A DNA stretch of 39,989 nt from Cudoniella acicularis (taxonomy: Eukaryota; Ascomycota; Leotiomycetes; Helotiales; Helotiaceae). Shown in pieces: positions 25,601 through 37,059 of this stretch. The notes under the pieces are model-generated. The model saw nothing but the letters and a program-made list of their open reading frames with translations. It searched no databases and was not told the DNA's origin. The position numbers were made by a program, and so were the translations under genes. The stretch spans positions 1-39,989 of the forward strand of contig JAAMPI010000387.1 in assembly GCA_013054445.1 (NCBI GenBank), written 5' to 3'. How positions within the stretch are numbered: position 1 is the stretch's first letter; each line of letters starts with the position of its first letter.

Positions 25601-25976
25601 CCAGCCAAACCAAACAAGCAATACCTTCCCATCACATCAAGCATCTGGATCCATATCGTCACCAGCCGGTCCGCTTTGAAAAAAGACCAGGCTGCGCCAC
25701 TGTCTCTCGTACTAAGATACCTGCCACGGTTTCATCTGTAGGCATAGACATTAGTTGGAGGAGAATTACTGGTGATTCATCTGGTCAGCAACCTCTGTGC
25801 TCTTTCAAAGAACCTCGGTCGCCAGAAAATTATACATTTGGGTAAAGAGTTGGGACGTTGAACCGTCCGTTTTTTTTTTTTTTTACATAAAAGATCTCTG
25901 ATCTCCAGCTTCCCAGTAGCTATAGATGTCAAGGACTTCCCCTTGTTGACACTTTTAAGTTTATATCTATATCACT
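22623..25976. other. 3.35 kb gene-free region upstream of the Zn2Cys6 factor
   Basis: The first part (to about 24,250) is AT-rich and has no credible ORF; the MSN5 3' UTR ends here. From about 24,300 to 25,840 the sequence turns C- and pyrimidine-rich and carries overlapping ORFs (24580-24798, 24722-25180, 25048-25440, 25558-25845) with Pro/Ser/Arg-rich composition and no family resemblance. This looks like promoter and long 5' leader of the transcription factor, and the ORFs would then be upstream ORFs. A T15 run lies at 25870-25884, about 90 bases before the start codon. Confidence 0.5.
25870..25884. repeat. T15 homopolymer
   Basis: An uninterrupted run of 15 T upstream of the Zn2Cys6 gene start. 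Such poly(dT) tracts are often nucleosome-poor promoter elements in fungi; this role is inference. Confidence 0.7.
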
Positions 25977-28148
25977 ATGGTTTATTGCGGGAAGCCGTCG
26001 CGGGGCTGCCAGATGTGCAGGACGCGAAGAATCAAGGTATTTCCTCCAGCTTCATTAGATGCATCTATTATTTATTTTGGTCTAACTACTACTTTCGTAT
26101 AGTGCGATGAGACTAAGCCAACATGTAACCAATGCGCAAAGTCGCGACGCCAATGTCCTGGATACAAAGACGATTTCGATCTTGTCTTTCGCAATGAAAC
26201 GCAGGCCACCGAGAGGAGAGCGCGCCGGGCACTTACAGGAAAGAGAGCAAATCCTCAGATCACGCTTGCGAATCAACGAACCGTGATGACCAATGGAGGG
26301 GATGGTAGTATGTCCCTGATCACTCCAACTTCGGATACAGATACGGGAATGATGTTGGCCACCCCGGCTCTCACGATACCCGTGGAACAGCAAGCGCCGT
26401 GTTTCTTCATGTCGAATTACGTTATAGCACCTAGTGAAGGTCAATCCCGAGGTTACTTTGAATTTCTCCATCCGTTGATGAAAAATGATGGCCCGGATAC
26501 CCAATTGAAACTGGCTTTTTCAGCTGTGTCCATGGCATCTCTAGCAAATAGACCAAGTTCTAGAGGAAGAAAGGAATTATCACACCTGGCCGTTGCGCAG
26601 TATTCCAAGGCTTTGAAAGCTACAAACTTGGCTCTTCAAGACCCAGCATTACAAAAATCAGATCAAACCCTAGCGGCAATTCTAATGTTGGGGTTTTACG
26701 AGGTTGGTAGTCTTGATCGCTAAGTGTACAAATTGCTGACCTATAGAAGACCGTTTCGTCAACGAGTACAAACGCGAATGCATGGTTTTCACATGTCGAC
26801 GGTGCTGTTACGCTTGTAAAATTGAGAGGCAAGAAACAACTTCGGACGAAAGTGGGACATGCTCTTTTCCAAGTTGTCAGAACTCAAATGGTGAGCTTTT
26901 AAAACAGTGTTACTATTCTTTTACATTGCTAACTTCTAAGGCTATTAATTGTATGTCTTCTTCAAAAGCTCCCGCTATGGGACCCGACTGGTGGACTTCG
27001 GATGCTACAGAGGGAGACTTCGGTATTCCCGTCACCAAACTGAATCTCCAATTAGCGGAGCTTCGTGCTGAGATAAACGCTTCTCTAACAGCCTTCCCAC
27101 GCACCCCAGAGTACTTTCAGAAGGTTCTCGACCTAATGCGAAGAGCTACATCGATGGAACAACAATACCAAGACTGGGAAGAGTCCTTACCTGATTTTTG
27201 GCGTCCTAAGACTGTTGCGTGGGTAGATAACCTGACTGGTACCGACATGACCAAGTCAGAAGTTTGCCCCGGAAAGGTTGATGTTTACCATAACATCTGG
27301 GTTGCGACTACCTGGAACTATGCACGAGTAGCACGCTTGAATATCTCAGGTACTGTTATGCGATGCGCAGCGTGGATCTGTTCACCCGTTGACTATCGAA
27401 CCACGCCAGAATATGCTACTAACGTCAGGTTGAGCGTTGATCTTATCACAGATGTGATTGCCTCAACACCATTCTTTCTGGGATGGAATATTGGGCAGGG
27501 GGGTTCAATGGCCGCTTCAGATTATCAGAGTTTCCAGGACAGGCTCGAAAACTTCACGAAGCCCAAACCAATCGGTGGCTTTTTTGCTCTATGGCCGCTC
27601 TTTGCAGTAAGTTGCATGGACTTCGTCACAGATTCGCAGCGCGCTTGGGTGAAAGGAAGGATGCACTATATCAGCGAAAGCATGGGAATGAACCATGCGA
27701 AGGTTCTCGCAGGAGTAAGTTATCTCTTCACCACCGTAAATTAAATACCTAACTTATATCACAGTTTCAAATCCGTCTCCCCTCCATGATCATCCGACGC
27801 GATAGCATGGGCAGCGTACCCCCCTCCTCGCAAATGATGGCTGCCGCCGTCGCTCGAGGTGCCTATTCTCCTCCCACAGCAGCTGTCACCAATCCCAATA
27901 CCCAAAATACGATGTCAAGTCCTCAAGACGGCTACGTCTCAAACCCCAATCCTTCCATCCCTCTCCGCAACGTCTCGACAGCGGTGGCTACTTCGTCTTC
28001 TAATGCGTATACGCTTAATCCGCTGCAGCAGAGGGAAGCTATGCAAAGAGAAGCGTATGAGAAGGAGAGGATTTCGCTGTTGAAGAAAGGGGCGGGTGGT
28101 CAAGGTGAGGTGATGGAAGCGCTGATTGCACATTATTTGCATGTTTAA
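25977..28148 (+). CDS. Zn2Cys6 fungal-type transcription factor
   Basis: Exons 25977-26036, 26103-26702, 26747-26890, 26941-27714 and 27765-28148 give 654 codons (653 residues). The DNA-binding zinc cluster is at residues 11-38 with spacing C-X2-C-X6-C-X6-C-X2-C-X6-C (C11, C14, C21, C28, C31, C38). It is split by the first intron after RTRRIK, a position often seen in this class. A regulatory middle region follows, containing YFEFLHPLMKNDGP, LSHLAVAQYSKALKATNLAL and DQTLAAILMLGFYE, which resembles the fungal-specific factor domain (Fungal_trans_2 type). Exon 3 reads KTVSSTNANAWFSHVDGAV then LVKLRGKKQL. The C-terminus is low-complexity and ends in a short helix-like GEVMEALIAHYLHV. It should act in the nucleus as an activator or repressor. 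No target or neighbouring pathway cluster can be named from this window. Confidence 0.88.
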
Positions 28149-30102
28149 TTTCCATTATATTTTACTTTTCGCTTTTTATACACCTTGATTGGTTGGCTGG
28201 CTGGTTGACCTCTACCAAAATTTCCTGTATTTATTAGCTAAGGTGGAAGTGGAATGAATATTTTTCTGGCGTTTGGAATGGGAATGCCTCGGTGGGAAGG
28301 AGGCTCTTGGCGTGCGTGGCGTAGTTTGAGGAGAGGATTTAACAGTACTTCACTCAGTGATGACCTGGAGCTTTTAAGCCATGGTATAGAAAGAAAAAAT
28401 CAAACTAACTGAACATGAAGTGAAAAATTGTGATTTGATGTGGGAGTTTTTTGAGATTTTTTGAGTTGACTAGGTAAATTGATGGCACTCTTTTTTAAAG
28501 GGGTTAATATACAATTTCATCCACCGCCTTGCTATAAGAGAGTAGACTCTCAAACTCTATTACATAACTACAGGGAAAGGAAAAAGGGGGTTCTTGGGGG
28601 AAAGCCTAAGGATAGATAGGTATACTTTACCAAGCCCAGCGGGAATTATCTAGTTTTTTAAGAAGAACCTTCGCAAATTTCAAACTTGAAGCTCGGCTAT
28701 TAATACTGAATTTTAAAAATTAGGCGGCGGAGTCCGAACTGGAGAGAAAGAAAGAAAGCAAGAAAAAACGAAAGACTGAGCGAATGTCTTATGAGCTACA
28801 AGTTAGTTTTAGGATGAGATCATAAGAAGGCAGAAGCAACACTTTGAAGATGAATCATTCTGCTTGCTACTGTGAGCTATTATTGATTTATTATCTGAGG
28901 AAGGAGATGGGAATCTTATTTTAGCTCGTACTGTACAATTTACTCTTTTAAATAAAATATTGATTCAGGCTTTATTTAGAGACTTTTTTAAGTATTTAGA
29001 GTAGCTAGTATCGTGAAAATAGGCCTAGAAACGGTTGGAGGGTAGGAAGGGGTAAGTTGGTTTTGAGATGAAAGAGTAAAAAGGTAGAGAAGGAAGGATA
29101 CTTTGAAGGAGTCAAATAAGCACCCATACTTTACTTGGTGAGTTGAGGTAGATAAGTAGTGGATTTTCGTGATGTTTAGTAGCTTTGAGGCTTTTATTTC
29201 TTCTTGTTTTGAAGTAAGTGGATTTTTTAAAGTGTCGTTCTTAAAGGGGGTGGGCACGTGATTGATCAACTTAAGATATGAGGGACAGCATGAAATAAAT
29301 AGAAATTTTTTAACTTGAATGCGTGGTACATTCGAGAGGAATTAACAATCTTACGAGAAAGAAAGAACTTGAAAATCTTAGAATTGAAAGCAGGGACTTC
29401 GAGGGAGATGGAAGGAAGGTTCCTTTCCTTCGTGGGTTCCGATAGTTTCCAAAAAAAAAAACAATGAAACGAAACGCGCAGTTACAATAAACATGTGACC
29501 GCAAAAAACAAACTTCTCATTTAAAAAGGAAGCAAGGAAAGGGGAGGCGGGGAGGGTTAGTGCATAATAATAGAAACAGCCTGAAGAGGAAATAGCCTCC
29601 TAGAACACAACAGCAGAAAACTTGCAGTACTTAGCCGAGATCCGAGTATGAAACAACCACCGCCACCACCACAATGACGGCAGTACTATAGAAAACTATG
29701 AGAGTAATTAAAGGGGATGAAGATTAAACACTATAAACAGTTAGGGATGACGTACTTAATCCTACCTGTTGAAAACTCAATGTAGCCGACGGTGCTTTCC
29801 GAGGTGTAGTTTCGCTTACAGACCGAACACGATAGCTTCTGGCTGAAAGTCTATCTATCTCATTTGTCAGAGAAACGATAAATCTAACACTCACCCATAT
29901 CCCTTGCATGAAACACACGTTCTTCCAAAGAACCGACTCCACATGGAAGAACCCTAGTATTGCGGGGTAGGATGCGGAAACCCCAGATTTCGTGCTATGA
30001 AAAGAGGAAGGTACACCCACATAATCTCTCCTTCCCCAGGATCCTGCTTTTCTGGAATACTTGGCGTGCATAAATACATACATCTTTTATCATCACCCAA
30101 GT
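28149..30102. other. 2 kb AT- and purine-rich spacer
   Basis: No credible gene was seen. The region carries simple sequences: a GAAA-type tract at 28741-28774 and an A-run near 29450-29462. Short ORFs on both strands do not resemble any family. It includes the 3' UTR of the transcription factor and the promoter of the AA9 gene. Confidence 0.55.
28741..28774. repeat. GAAA-type purine microsatellite
   Basis: Imperfect tandem AAAG/AAAC units, as in GAGAGAAAGAAAGAAAGC, within the gene-free region after the transcription factor gene. Confidence 0.7.
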
Positions 30103-31064
30103 ATGTTCCACAAGATAAATTTCGCGGTTGCGCTTGCTTGTATTCCACACGTCCTGGGTCATGGAATTATACCCTCTTTTAGCGTGGGAAATATCACGTG
30201 AGTTACCCCTTTCTGATCGGGCTTCGGCTGCTTCCCAAAAAGTTGAAGAGAGACTGATACAAAAGGGAGGGAATATAGATACATCGGCTATAACTTCAGC
30301 ACCATCCCCGCAATCACCACGCCCGCATGGTCAAACACAATCGGCGACGCCTACGTCGGATACAAAGACGGCGAATCACCCACACCATGGTCCCTGAACA
30401 GCACCGACATAATCTGCGCGCAAAACGGCACACCAGGTCTCAGCACCGCTTCCATCAAAGCCGGCGAAACCATAACATTTCACTGGAGTCCTTGGCCCAT
30501 CGGACACCACGGACCCGTTATGACGTATATGGCGAACTGTAATGGTTCTTGCACAAGTGTTGATAAGACGAAGTTGCAGTTTTTTAAGATTGCTGAGAGT
30601 GGGTTGTTGAATAAGACCAGGTTGGGGAGTCCGGTTCCGGATTATCCGAGTACCGGGAGTGGGTTTTGGGCGGCGGATATTTTGAGTTATAATGGGACTT
30701 CGGAGGCGAGGATTCGTGAGTCTTTCTTCGTTTTAGATCTTTTGCTTGGTTCTGTAATTTTTTTGGTCTGTTGGAGAATAAGAACACAGCTGATGTCAGA
30801 AAAGCGAAATCTCTGGCGCCGGGGAATTACGTCGTGCGTCATGAGACGATGGCGCTGCAACATATCTTCCTCGGGGAGGTACAGGCGTATCCGTTTTGCT
30901 TCAACTTCGTGGTGACGGGGAAAGGCACCGCGCATCCGAAGGGTGTGCTTGGGACGCAGCTGTACCACAGGAACGAGTCGGCCTTTTATTATGATGTTTA
31001 TGGGCCGATGAATTCGAGTATGCCGGATTTTCAGATTCCGGGTCCGCCTGTTTGGGTTGGATAG
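30103..31064 (+). CDS. Secreted AA9 lytic polysaccharide monooxygenase
   Basis: Exons 30103-30197, 30279-30715 and 30805-31064 give 264 codons (263 residues). The start gives a signal peptide, MFHKINFAVALACIPHVLG, cleaved before HG so that His20 becomes the N-terminal copper-binding histidine (histidine brace). The second copper histidine lies in PIGHHGPVMTYMANC (residues 105-119). The axial Tyr and second-shell Gln fit VQAYPFCFNF, preceded by LAPGNYVVRHETMALQH. The end TLGT-like motif (GVLGTQLYHRN) and the IPGPPVWVG finish are typical of AA9. The enzyme oxidatively cuts cellulose or related glucans outside the cell. It lacks a CBM1 and a GPI signal. The third exon uses acceptor AAAAG rather than the GTCAG five bases upstream, because only this restores RIPKSLAPGNY; that choice is inference. 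It stands alone in a gene-poor region. Confidence 0.93.
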
Positions 31065-31854
31065 AGGTGCGGATGTTGCAAATGATACGTGCGATTTCAG
31101 AGGTTATTCGGCACATGTTGAGAAATTGGTTGTAAAATCTGCTAAATAGAGGAGACAAAAATGAAGCCTCGCTGTAAATATAAAAGTGTAACGTGAAATT
31201 CATATGACTACATTTGTACAAACTTGAGTGAGTCTAACTACTTCATATCTTGGGAGCATTTGAGACATTTTTATCAGAATTGTAAACTATTTGCAAAAAG
31301 ATAGAGAAGACATGGCAAGACGCGGAGAAAACCCACACCAAGCAGAAGACGAACCCATAAAGAGGAAGTTTCCTATCCTAGGCTTTCAGACCGACAGGGC
31401 GGCGCGAGACGCGGTCTCCTTTTAAAGTGAGGTAGCACAACAACGTCGCCAGAAAGAAATATAAAAAATCAATCAGGTTAAAAATCAACACAAAAATCTG
31501 ATTTTTAAAAAGGGTGAAAATTACACTTACCCGGCAAAATTTCAGCCCGGTGTCGAGTGCCTACATCTTACCCCAGTGTCGGAGGTCGCTGAGGATTTTT
31601 ATCGTCGGTTGTCGAGTGTTGTGTTGTTAGTCAAGCCCCAAATCTTGTAGTTGATCCAACTCGGCCGAAACAACGATTTGACCTGACCACCAAGCCCAGT
31701 GGCTGCCTGTCGTGTTTGGTGACAGATTTTTGTTTAAATGAATATTTAAAGCTGCAAAGAGGTTCGCTTATAGTCCTGTGGGGCTGTGCCGAGGTTGCGG
31801 CGCTAGCAGCATTTAGGGTCCAGATATGTTGATATTAGGCGAACTTTATATCGG
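31065..31854. other. Spacer after the AA9 gene with a short repeated motif
   Basis: Contains the AA9 3' UTR and then a stretch (31,400-31,760) in which GTGTCGAGTG and TTGTCGAGTG occur about 70 bases apart, near GTGTCGGAGG. This could be a worn terminal region of a mobile element, but no inverted partner, target duplication or transposase was found. Confidence 0.35.
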
Positions 31855-33053
31855 TGACTGTGGAATCGGCATCCCATCGTGGTGAATATAATTTACACTG
31901 GTCCATCAACAGCAATCTCGCACAGGCTGTCATTGATTTGGATAAAAACCGAATGATATCAGATATCGCCATCTTCACGCTCGATGACTATAACGCCCGA
32001 AATGAACTTGTAGCGTTTTCCAGGCGGCCCACTGTCGTGTGAAGAGCACCAGCTCGTTTCGGCTTTTGGTCTCGCCATAAGCAACGCCCTTTTCCTTAAC
32101 AAATTGATTTCAGTGAGAACTGCTTTGAGCCAAGATCAAATTCCAATGTGAGCAATGTCAACAAAGTTGGATAGAGTTCACAATCTCTTGTACTGGGCTT
32201 GCTGCTCAAGGCGTGGAGGCACGATGACAACACAGATTGTAAGTCTCGCGGGAGTGTCCTGCTTTGGAGTCTTGAAGGTCTACCTCGATGGCCTCGAGCT
32301 TTTCAACTGAGATATTTCCAGCACATATTCCATCCGCTCCAGCCGCTGGCTCTAATATGGGGCAGTCCTTTGCGACCACCACCGAATAAATACTCAAGAG
32401 GTATATTTTCGAGGTCTAGCAAGCACCCAGTGAATCCCAAGTTTCTCATGGGCTCTGGCAATATTCAAGATGCCGGCAAAGCTGTCGAGTATGTAACCGC
32501 CCAAATAGGAAGGGCAAAATGGTCACCAAGGCCTGTTGCACATGGGCAGGCGGGCGAGTTGCCATGATCAGGGACCTCGGCACAAGAAGCGTGAAGTTGT
32601 CGCGCAATCAAGGCTTCTGCGTCAAAACGGTTGACGAAGCATATGTGTCTTTCTCGCAGCAAATTTCCCCGAAATCCAGATAATAAGAAATCAAATTGTG
32701 CGGGGACGAGGCAATCGGACACTGTTAGGGCTCTCTAAAATTTCGAAGTAACTCGATATCCAAGTGTTGTCCGTGTTCGTATTTATCTAGTGAAAGGAGA
32801 CCCTCGAAAGTTCCAAGCATATTCAATGGTTCTCTCTCTTCCACAATGTAATATAAACAGGTTGTTTCGTAAAGGAAAGGCAAGCATTCTCTTGAATTAT
32901 GTTGAATAGGATCCCCAAATTGGTAGGGTTTCTGGTAATCCGGATCCACTTCATCGGAAGAAAAATGCGACATAAATCAATAGACTGATACATGTTGAAC
33001 AGCTCATGAATTTTTTTTCCCTGCTCAAATATGACATGCCCCAATGCTAGCAA
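31855..33053 (-). pseudogene. Degraded coding remnant, family not recognised
   Basis: On the minus strand, protein-like text runs through this stretch but jumps between frames and meets many stops. Blocks in order are ALGHVIFEQGKKIHELFNMY (33,048-32,989), then SSDEVDPDYQKPYQFGDPIQ with ETTCLYYIVEEREPLNMLGT (to 32,725). Next come NRFDAEALIARQLHASCAEV and PIWAVTYSTALPAS (to 32,465). After a one-base frame change follow NIARAHEKLGIHWVLARPRK, KDCPILEPAAGADGICAGNI with VEKLEAIEVDLQDSKAG, and finally KFISGVIVIERE (near 32,000). These blocks read like one ancestral protein of perhaps 400 residues. I cannot name the family. No intact start, splice series or stop could be rebuilt. The plus-strand ORFs here are antisense shadows. 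Confidence 0.42.
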
Positions 33054-33080
33054 TAGCCAGCAATAGCCAGCAATAACCGG
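33051..33080. repeat. 10-base tandem repeat
   Basis: Three copies of CAATAGCCAG in a row, the last one diverged (CAATAACCGG), at the upstream edge of the degraded remnant. Confidence 0.8.
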
Positions 33081-34718
33081 ATCGAAAGTAAGGTCGTCGT
33101 CAAGCAGAAAAGAGACCAGAAAGAAACTTTTGGTTCTAACGAGATTTCATACGGAAGTCGATTCCATTCGGCGATTTGTCAAAGAACAAACCGGATATCC
33201 CGAAGCCCAGAGAAGGATGTGCGTTTTTTAAAGCTCCCTATCCCGTTGTCTAGTTGTCTCGATGATTCGATGAATCCGACAAGAGAATCGATAGCGTTCT
33301 AGGTATTTTGCGAAAGAATTTGAATGAGAAGGAGACAAATTTTCGGAGTCTCTAGGTGCGCATTTTTGAGCACGAATTATTCATGTTTCCATTGTTTCTG
33401 CAGATACATGCACAAGAATGACCAGGCTGAAGTGTGGAGGAGTGGAGGAGTGGAGGAAGAGAAGGGTGAGGTTGCTCGGACGAGGTCTTTTAGCTCGTGC
33501 CAAGACACTTTAAGCGAGCCAGGTTTTCATTCGTCTCCGAGTCCGACCTCACATTTCCCCCAAACTCCGAAAAACACCATCCTATCGTGAGGTTCTGTCA
33601 ATGAGTCGCGTTCATTCAATTTAGTCTCAAGTGGGATTAACGGTCTATCAATGCGATGGAACAAGAAACAATCAGTGATGTCTTAAGCTGTTTTACTAGT
33701 GATAAGGGGGTCTCAACAATTTTGCCACGCTACTCGCTTTTGCCAAATTTCTGTTCGTTCTATGGATTCAATTTTAAGGCTAAGTTTCGTGTCGATTTTT
33801 GTGTCTTCAAGAAGCGCCGGGCCTCAGGAGAGGCCCTTCCAGGGTCACATTCGCACTGTTAGGCGTCCCGGAACTCGGATTTAACATAGAATCCACCACT
33901 CAAGCCTTTTGAACTCTCATTTTTCAGGATTCTCTGAGTTATCTGTTCCAGCTCTCCGAATGGCTACCTTGAACGAACCGCACCCCGTTATGTCAGCCCG
34001 CAGCTTTTTTAATGTCAATTCTTCCGAAGTATACGTAAAAGTCATGTGTTTGTACGAAGCAATCATCCACCACCCATCATTATAAGCCTATTTTCCAAAT
34101 GGATTTTTGCAAAAATACACATAAATAGAGGGCTAACCAGCTATTTTGACAAGGTTTGTTATGGTATTAGTCTATATTTTTCATGCTAATTAATGTGCAT
34201 ATAAACAGACCAAACCATCGCGTGCTTAATATATAAAAATTCGCCTGAATTCAAGGTCATGACCAAAGTACGTAATCGTCTATCTAATTCAGGTAATTGC
34301 TAACCCCTAGTTTAGTCTCCCGTATCAAAGTACTGCGCAGGATAGGATCACCCTCATCGTCAAAATTCATTGCCTTTCTAAAATTGAAACAGTGCACTGA
34401 TACGTGTGTCAGACCGCTGGGACTAGTGCATTGCTTACTCGAAGTTCAGTAAGTATGGACTTCGCCACTTTCCGCGTGATCAAAGTTACACGAAGTTCGT
34501 CGAAAGCAAACGCAGCGTAATGATAGGATCCGGCACCATGTGTTCCCTAGAGGCGCACACCACAGACTACTACCAGCCCCTGAAATGGTAGGTATTACCA
34601 ATTTTTCGGAACATGACCCAAAGTATTTGTTCCTTGTATACTGCGCCCTCATAAGGAACAGCCACCCAGTTTGTTCCTTGCTACCGTTTGTACCTTTTTC
34701 CCGCAAAATTCATTTATC
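33081..34718. other. 1.6 kb spacer without recognisable genes
   Basis: ORFs here (33324-33590, 33656-33862, 34446-34706 minus) lack family resemblance and overlap other frames. A short GGAGTGGAGGAGTGGAGG tandem lies near 33,437-33,455. The end nearest 34,719 should hold the promoter of the next gene. Confidence 0.5.
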
Positions 34719-35929
34719 ATGGCAGCAGCTAGCACCTCCATCTCCACCACCTTGATCACTGATCAGGCCTCGATTTCCTCATTCAACCGTGGTCCCGTAA
34801 CAGCAACCTTTACTCCTCCACCATCATGCCTATCGACATTGACATATGCCGATGCTATGTATTTCGGGCACGCCGACGATAACCTCTACTTTGATAATGC
34901 CTGTTATCCAAGCAGCACTTTAACGACGGACTCTTCGGCATGGAATCTCTTTTATTGTTAGTTCCCACCCACCCCAAAAGCTGCAACGCTAAGACTTTGA
35001 AGATAGCCCTGCGCAGTGCCCTTTAGGTTGGTCGCATGCAAGTACAATCACGAGTTCCCTGGGTGGGGGGTCACGCTATTTGAGCCTGGGGGCTTCCACC
35101 ACTGTGGTAGTTTGTTGTCCATCGTAATGAACTCATTTTCCTCCATTGGGGTTTTTTACCTAAATTGGTATATAGGGGCTATCACATGGACGATGAAAAT
35201 TTTGGAGGTGCTAGTGATCGCAAGTGCCAAATGAGCTTTTTGTCCACGACGTCTGTCCTGAATTATATCTATCCTCGGTCAGTGTCCGGTGCCAATTCTT
35301 GGACTTCTACAGATGCTAGTAACCCCAAAGATTTATCCACTACTACTGTGGACATCTCGTACAATATTTACGGAGACGGCATTCCTATCTTATGGCAAAG
35401 CACAGATTTGGCAATATTTGCCGCAGCAACCGCATCTACGACTCCGACGATCTCACCCATAATTTCACAATCTTCCTCCACTTCAACACAACAAACTTCC
35501 ACAAGTTCCACACTGCCGAACTCCCCAACCATAACTCCAATCTCGGATGGATTGTCAAGCGGTTCGAAGATTGGCATAGGGATTGGGATACCGCTGGCAG
35601 TCATTGCCATAGGACTTGTTGCCTTTTTCATATATATCCGGAGACGCCGAAGGGATGTGGCGAGTCGGGCGATAGGAAACGAACTGCAAGAGACGCAGGC
35701 ATGCAAAGGCCTAATACCAGAGTTACCCAATACCAGTGGAATACATGAAATGCAAGCTCCAGTGCATGAAATGTATTCGGATAACGACACCATTCCACGT
35801 ATCAAAAGCCAACATGAAGTTCCTGGTCAATACGAATTGGCTATTCAAGATGAACATTCTAGTACACATGAACTTTCTAGTCAACATGAACTTTCTGGTC
35901 AAGAGGAAACTCCTGGTCAACATGATTAA
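34719..35929 (+). CDS. Single-pass Ser/Thr-rich surface protein, wall-sensor-like, with repetitive tail
   Basis: Exons 34719-34956, 35003-35123 and 35176-35929 give 371 codons (370 residues). Phases fit: T|AT makes LFYYSPAQCPLGW, and TC|G makes VVVCCPSGYHMDD. The ectodomain has Cys-containing motifs (PPPSCLSTL, QCPLGWSHAST, CCPSGYHMDD, DRKCQM) seen in a large ascomycete family of surface proteins. A Ser/Thr stalk at about residues 204-251 leads to a membrane segment at about 252-274 (IGIPLAVIAIGLVAFFIYI), followed by a basic RRRRR stop-transfer. The N-terminus (MAAASTSISTTLITDQ) is not a classical signal peptide. The cytoplasmic tail ends in degenerate repeats of the kind (Q)HELSxQ / xxPGQ, at about residues 334-370. 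The layout recalls Mid2/Wsc-type stress sensors, but that function is a guess. Donors GTTAGT and GTAATG are acceptable, not strong. Confidence 0.78.
35815..35929 (+). repeat. Degenerate ~21-base coding repeat in the surface-protein tail
   Basis: Units of about seven codons such as CATGAACTTTCTAGTCAA and CATGAACTTTCTGGTCAA follow each other with decay upstream. They encode HELSSQ, HELSGQ, EETPGQ and earlier EVPGQYE. Such tracts change length readily. Confidence 0.7.
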
Positions 35930-37059
35930 CTTCCTAGCCAACAAGAGCAAAGCGATTGATGGCGGAAATTCTAGTTAGAAAACGAAGATTAGTTCCATGG
36001 ATCCCGAAGGTGCTGGATTTGCTTCTGAACGATGTCTTAGAGACTTCCAGAGTGGTTATTTGGGAATGTTAGGCGGCAAGAATGTTTTTTCGGGTGTTGC
36101 AGAAAGCGATATAGGGAACGACGGTGAAGAGGAGCAGTCACACAGAGTAAGCCGGGAAATATGATGGGCCTCAGCGAAAGGAATGCAGCTGTCGAACTGT
36201 TGTACAGTACAAGGAGCCCATAAAGGAAGGCCCGTTTGGGGAAGAGGGGTCGTACGCTTGCACTGTATTTGTCTGGATGTGACAGACGGCACGAGAGATT
36301 CCCCCGCCAAGCCTTTTGGAATTGTATATAAGTGTATCAAAGATATCCTAATTTACCACTGTCTGATTGCATGTTTGTCGTAGGCAATTCTCTTTACAGG
36401 GTATTTTTGGGGGCTTCGAAGTACACGCGGACTGAGGCGGGCTAGTGAACTCGGTCAATTGTGAAACTATTCTCAGTATTTCAGGTGCTGGTGGAATTGC
36501 GTAACTCATGAGAAAAGCCAGTTGTCCAGGTTTGCAGGCTAATAGCGGGGAGTGGATATAGGATCAAAGGTAGACTAAAATTTATGTCGAAATCCCTTCG
36601 ACAATTTTGCTGGTGGCGCTTCGCGACATCTCACCAAACACTTCAAAACAATAAAATATTTTTTAACTTAAAAGAAGGTGCAAGCGTCTAAAACGAACAG
36701 AGTCATAGATTAGGTGATGTTTCATTCTTTATAAGAATTAGTCATAGCAATAAAGTGTTTAGCCTTTTAAGTGCTCAGAACGACTTGGTAGTACAGACTT
36801 GAAATGCCAAAAAATGGGTCAAGGGGGTAAATGAGTGTTATTTTCGTAATTAATTACTGTGATTAAAGTTACTACCAAACTGTTCAATCTCTATGCCCCC
36901 CTTTCTCAAGGAGGGGGACTCGAGCTTGATTCTCGAAATTAAATAGCCTTACCTTCCAGTTCCCGGCAAGACACCCTCGCATTGATTCCTACCCAAAAAA
37001 AAAACACATAAGTGATCACAAGTTTACACTGACTATAAACCAGTGGCAATCCCTTGGTA
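35930..37059. other. 1.1 kb AT-rich spacer
   Basis: No credible gene. Short ORFs (36056-36340 minus, 36183-36383 plus) overlap and have no family resemblance. An A-run near 36,996-37,004 lies close to the 3' end of the minus-strand membrane-protein locus. Confidence 0.55.

Noticed and set aside
29724..30083. 119-codon minus-strand ORF just upstream of the AA9 gene
   Set aside because: No recognisable domain; it occupies the AA9 promoter region in the opposite sense.
18331..31064. Secondary-metabolite cluster around the Zn2Cys6 factor
   Set aside because: No synthase, tailoring enzyme or transporter genes lie on either side of the factor.
31854..32042. Plus-strand ORF in the degraded remnant
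   Set aside because: The minus strand carries the protein-like text; the plus reading is its antisense.
33051..33080. CRISPR-like or satellite array
   Set aside because: Three 10-base units directly abutting without spacers; a simple tandem duplication in a eukaryotic genome.
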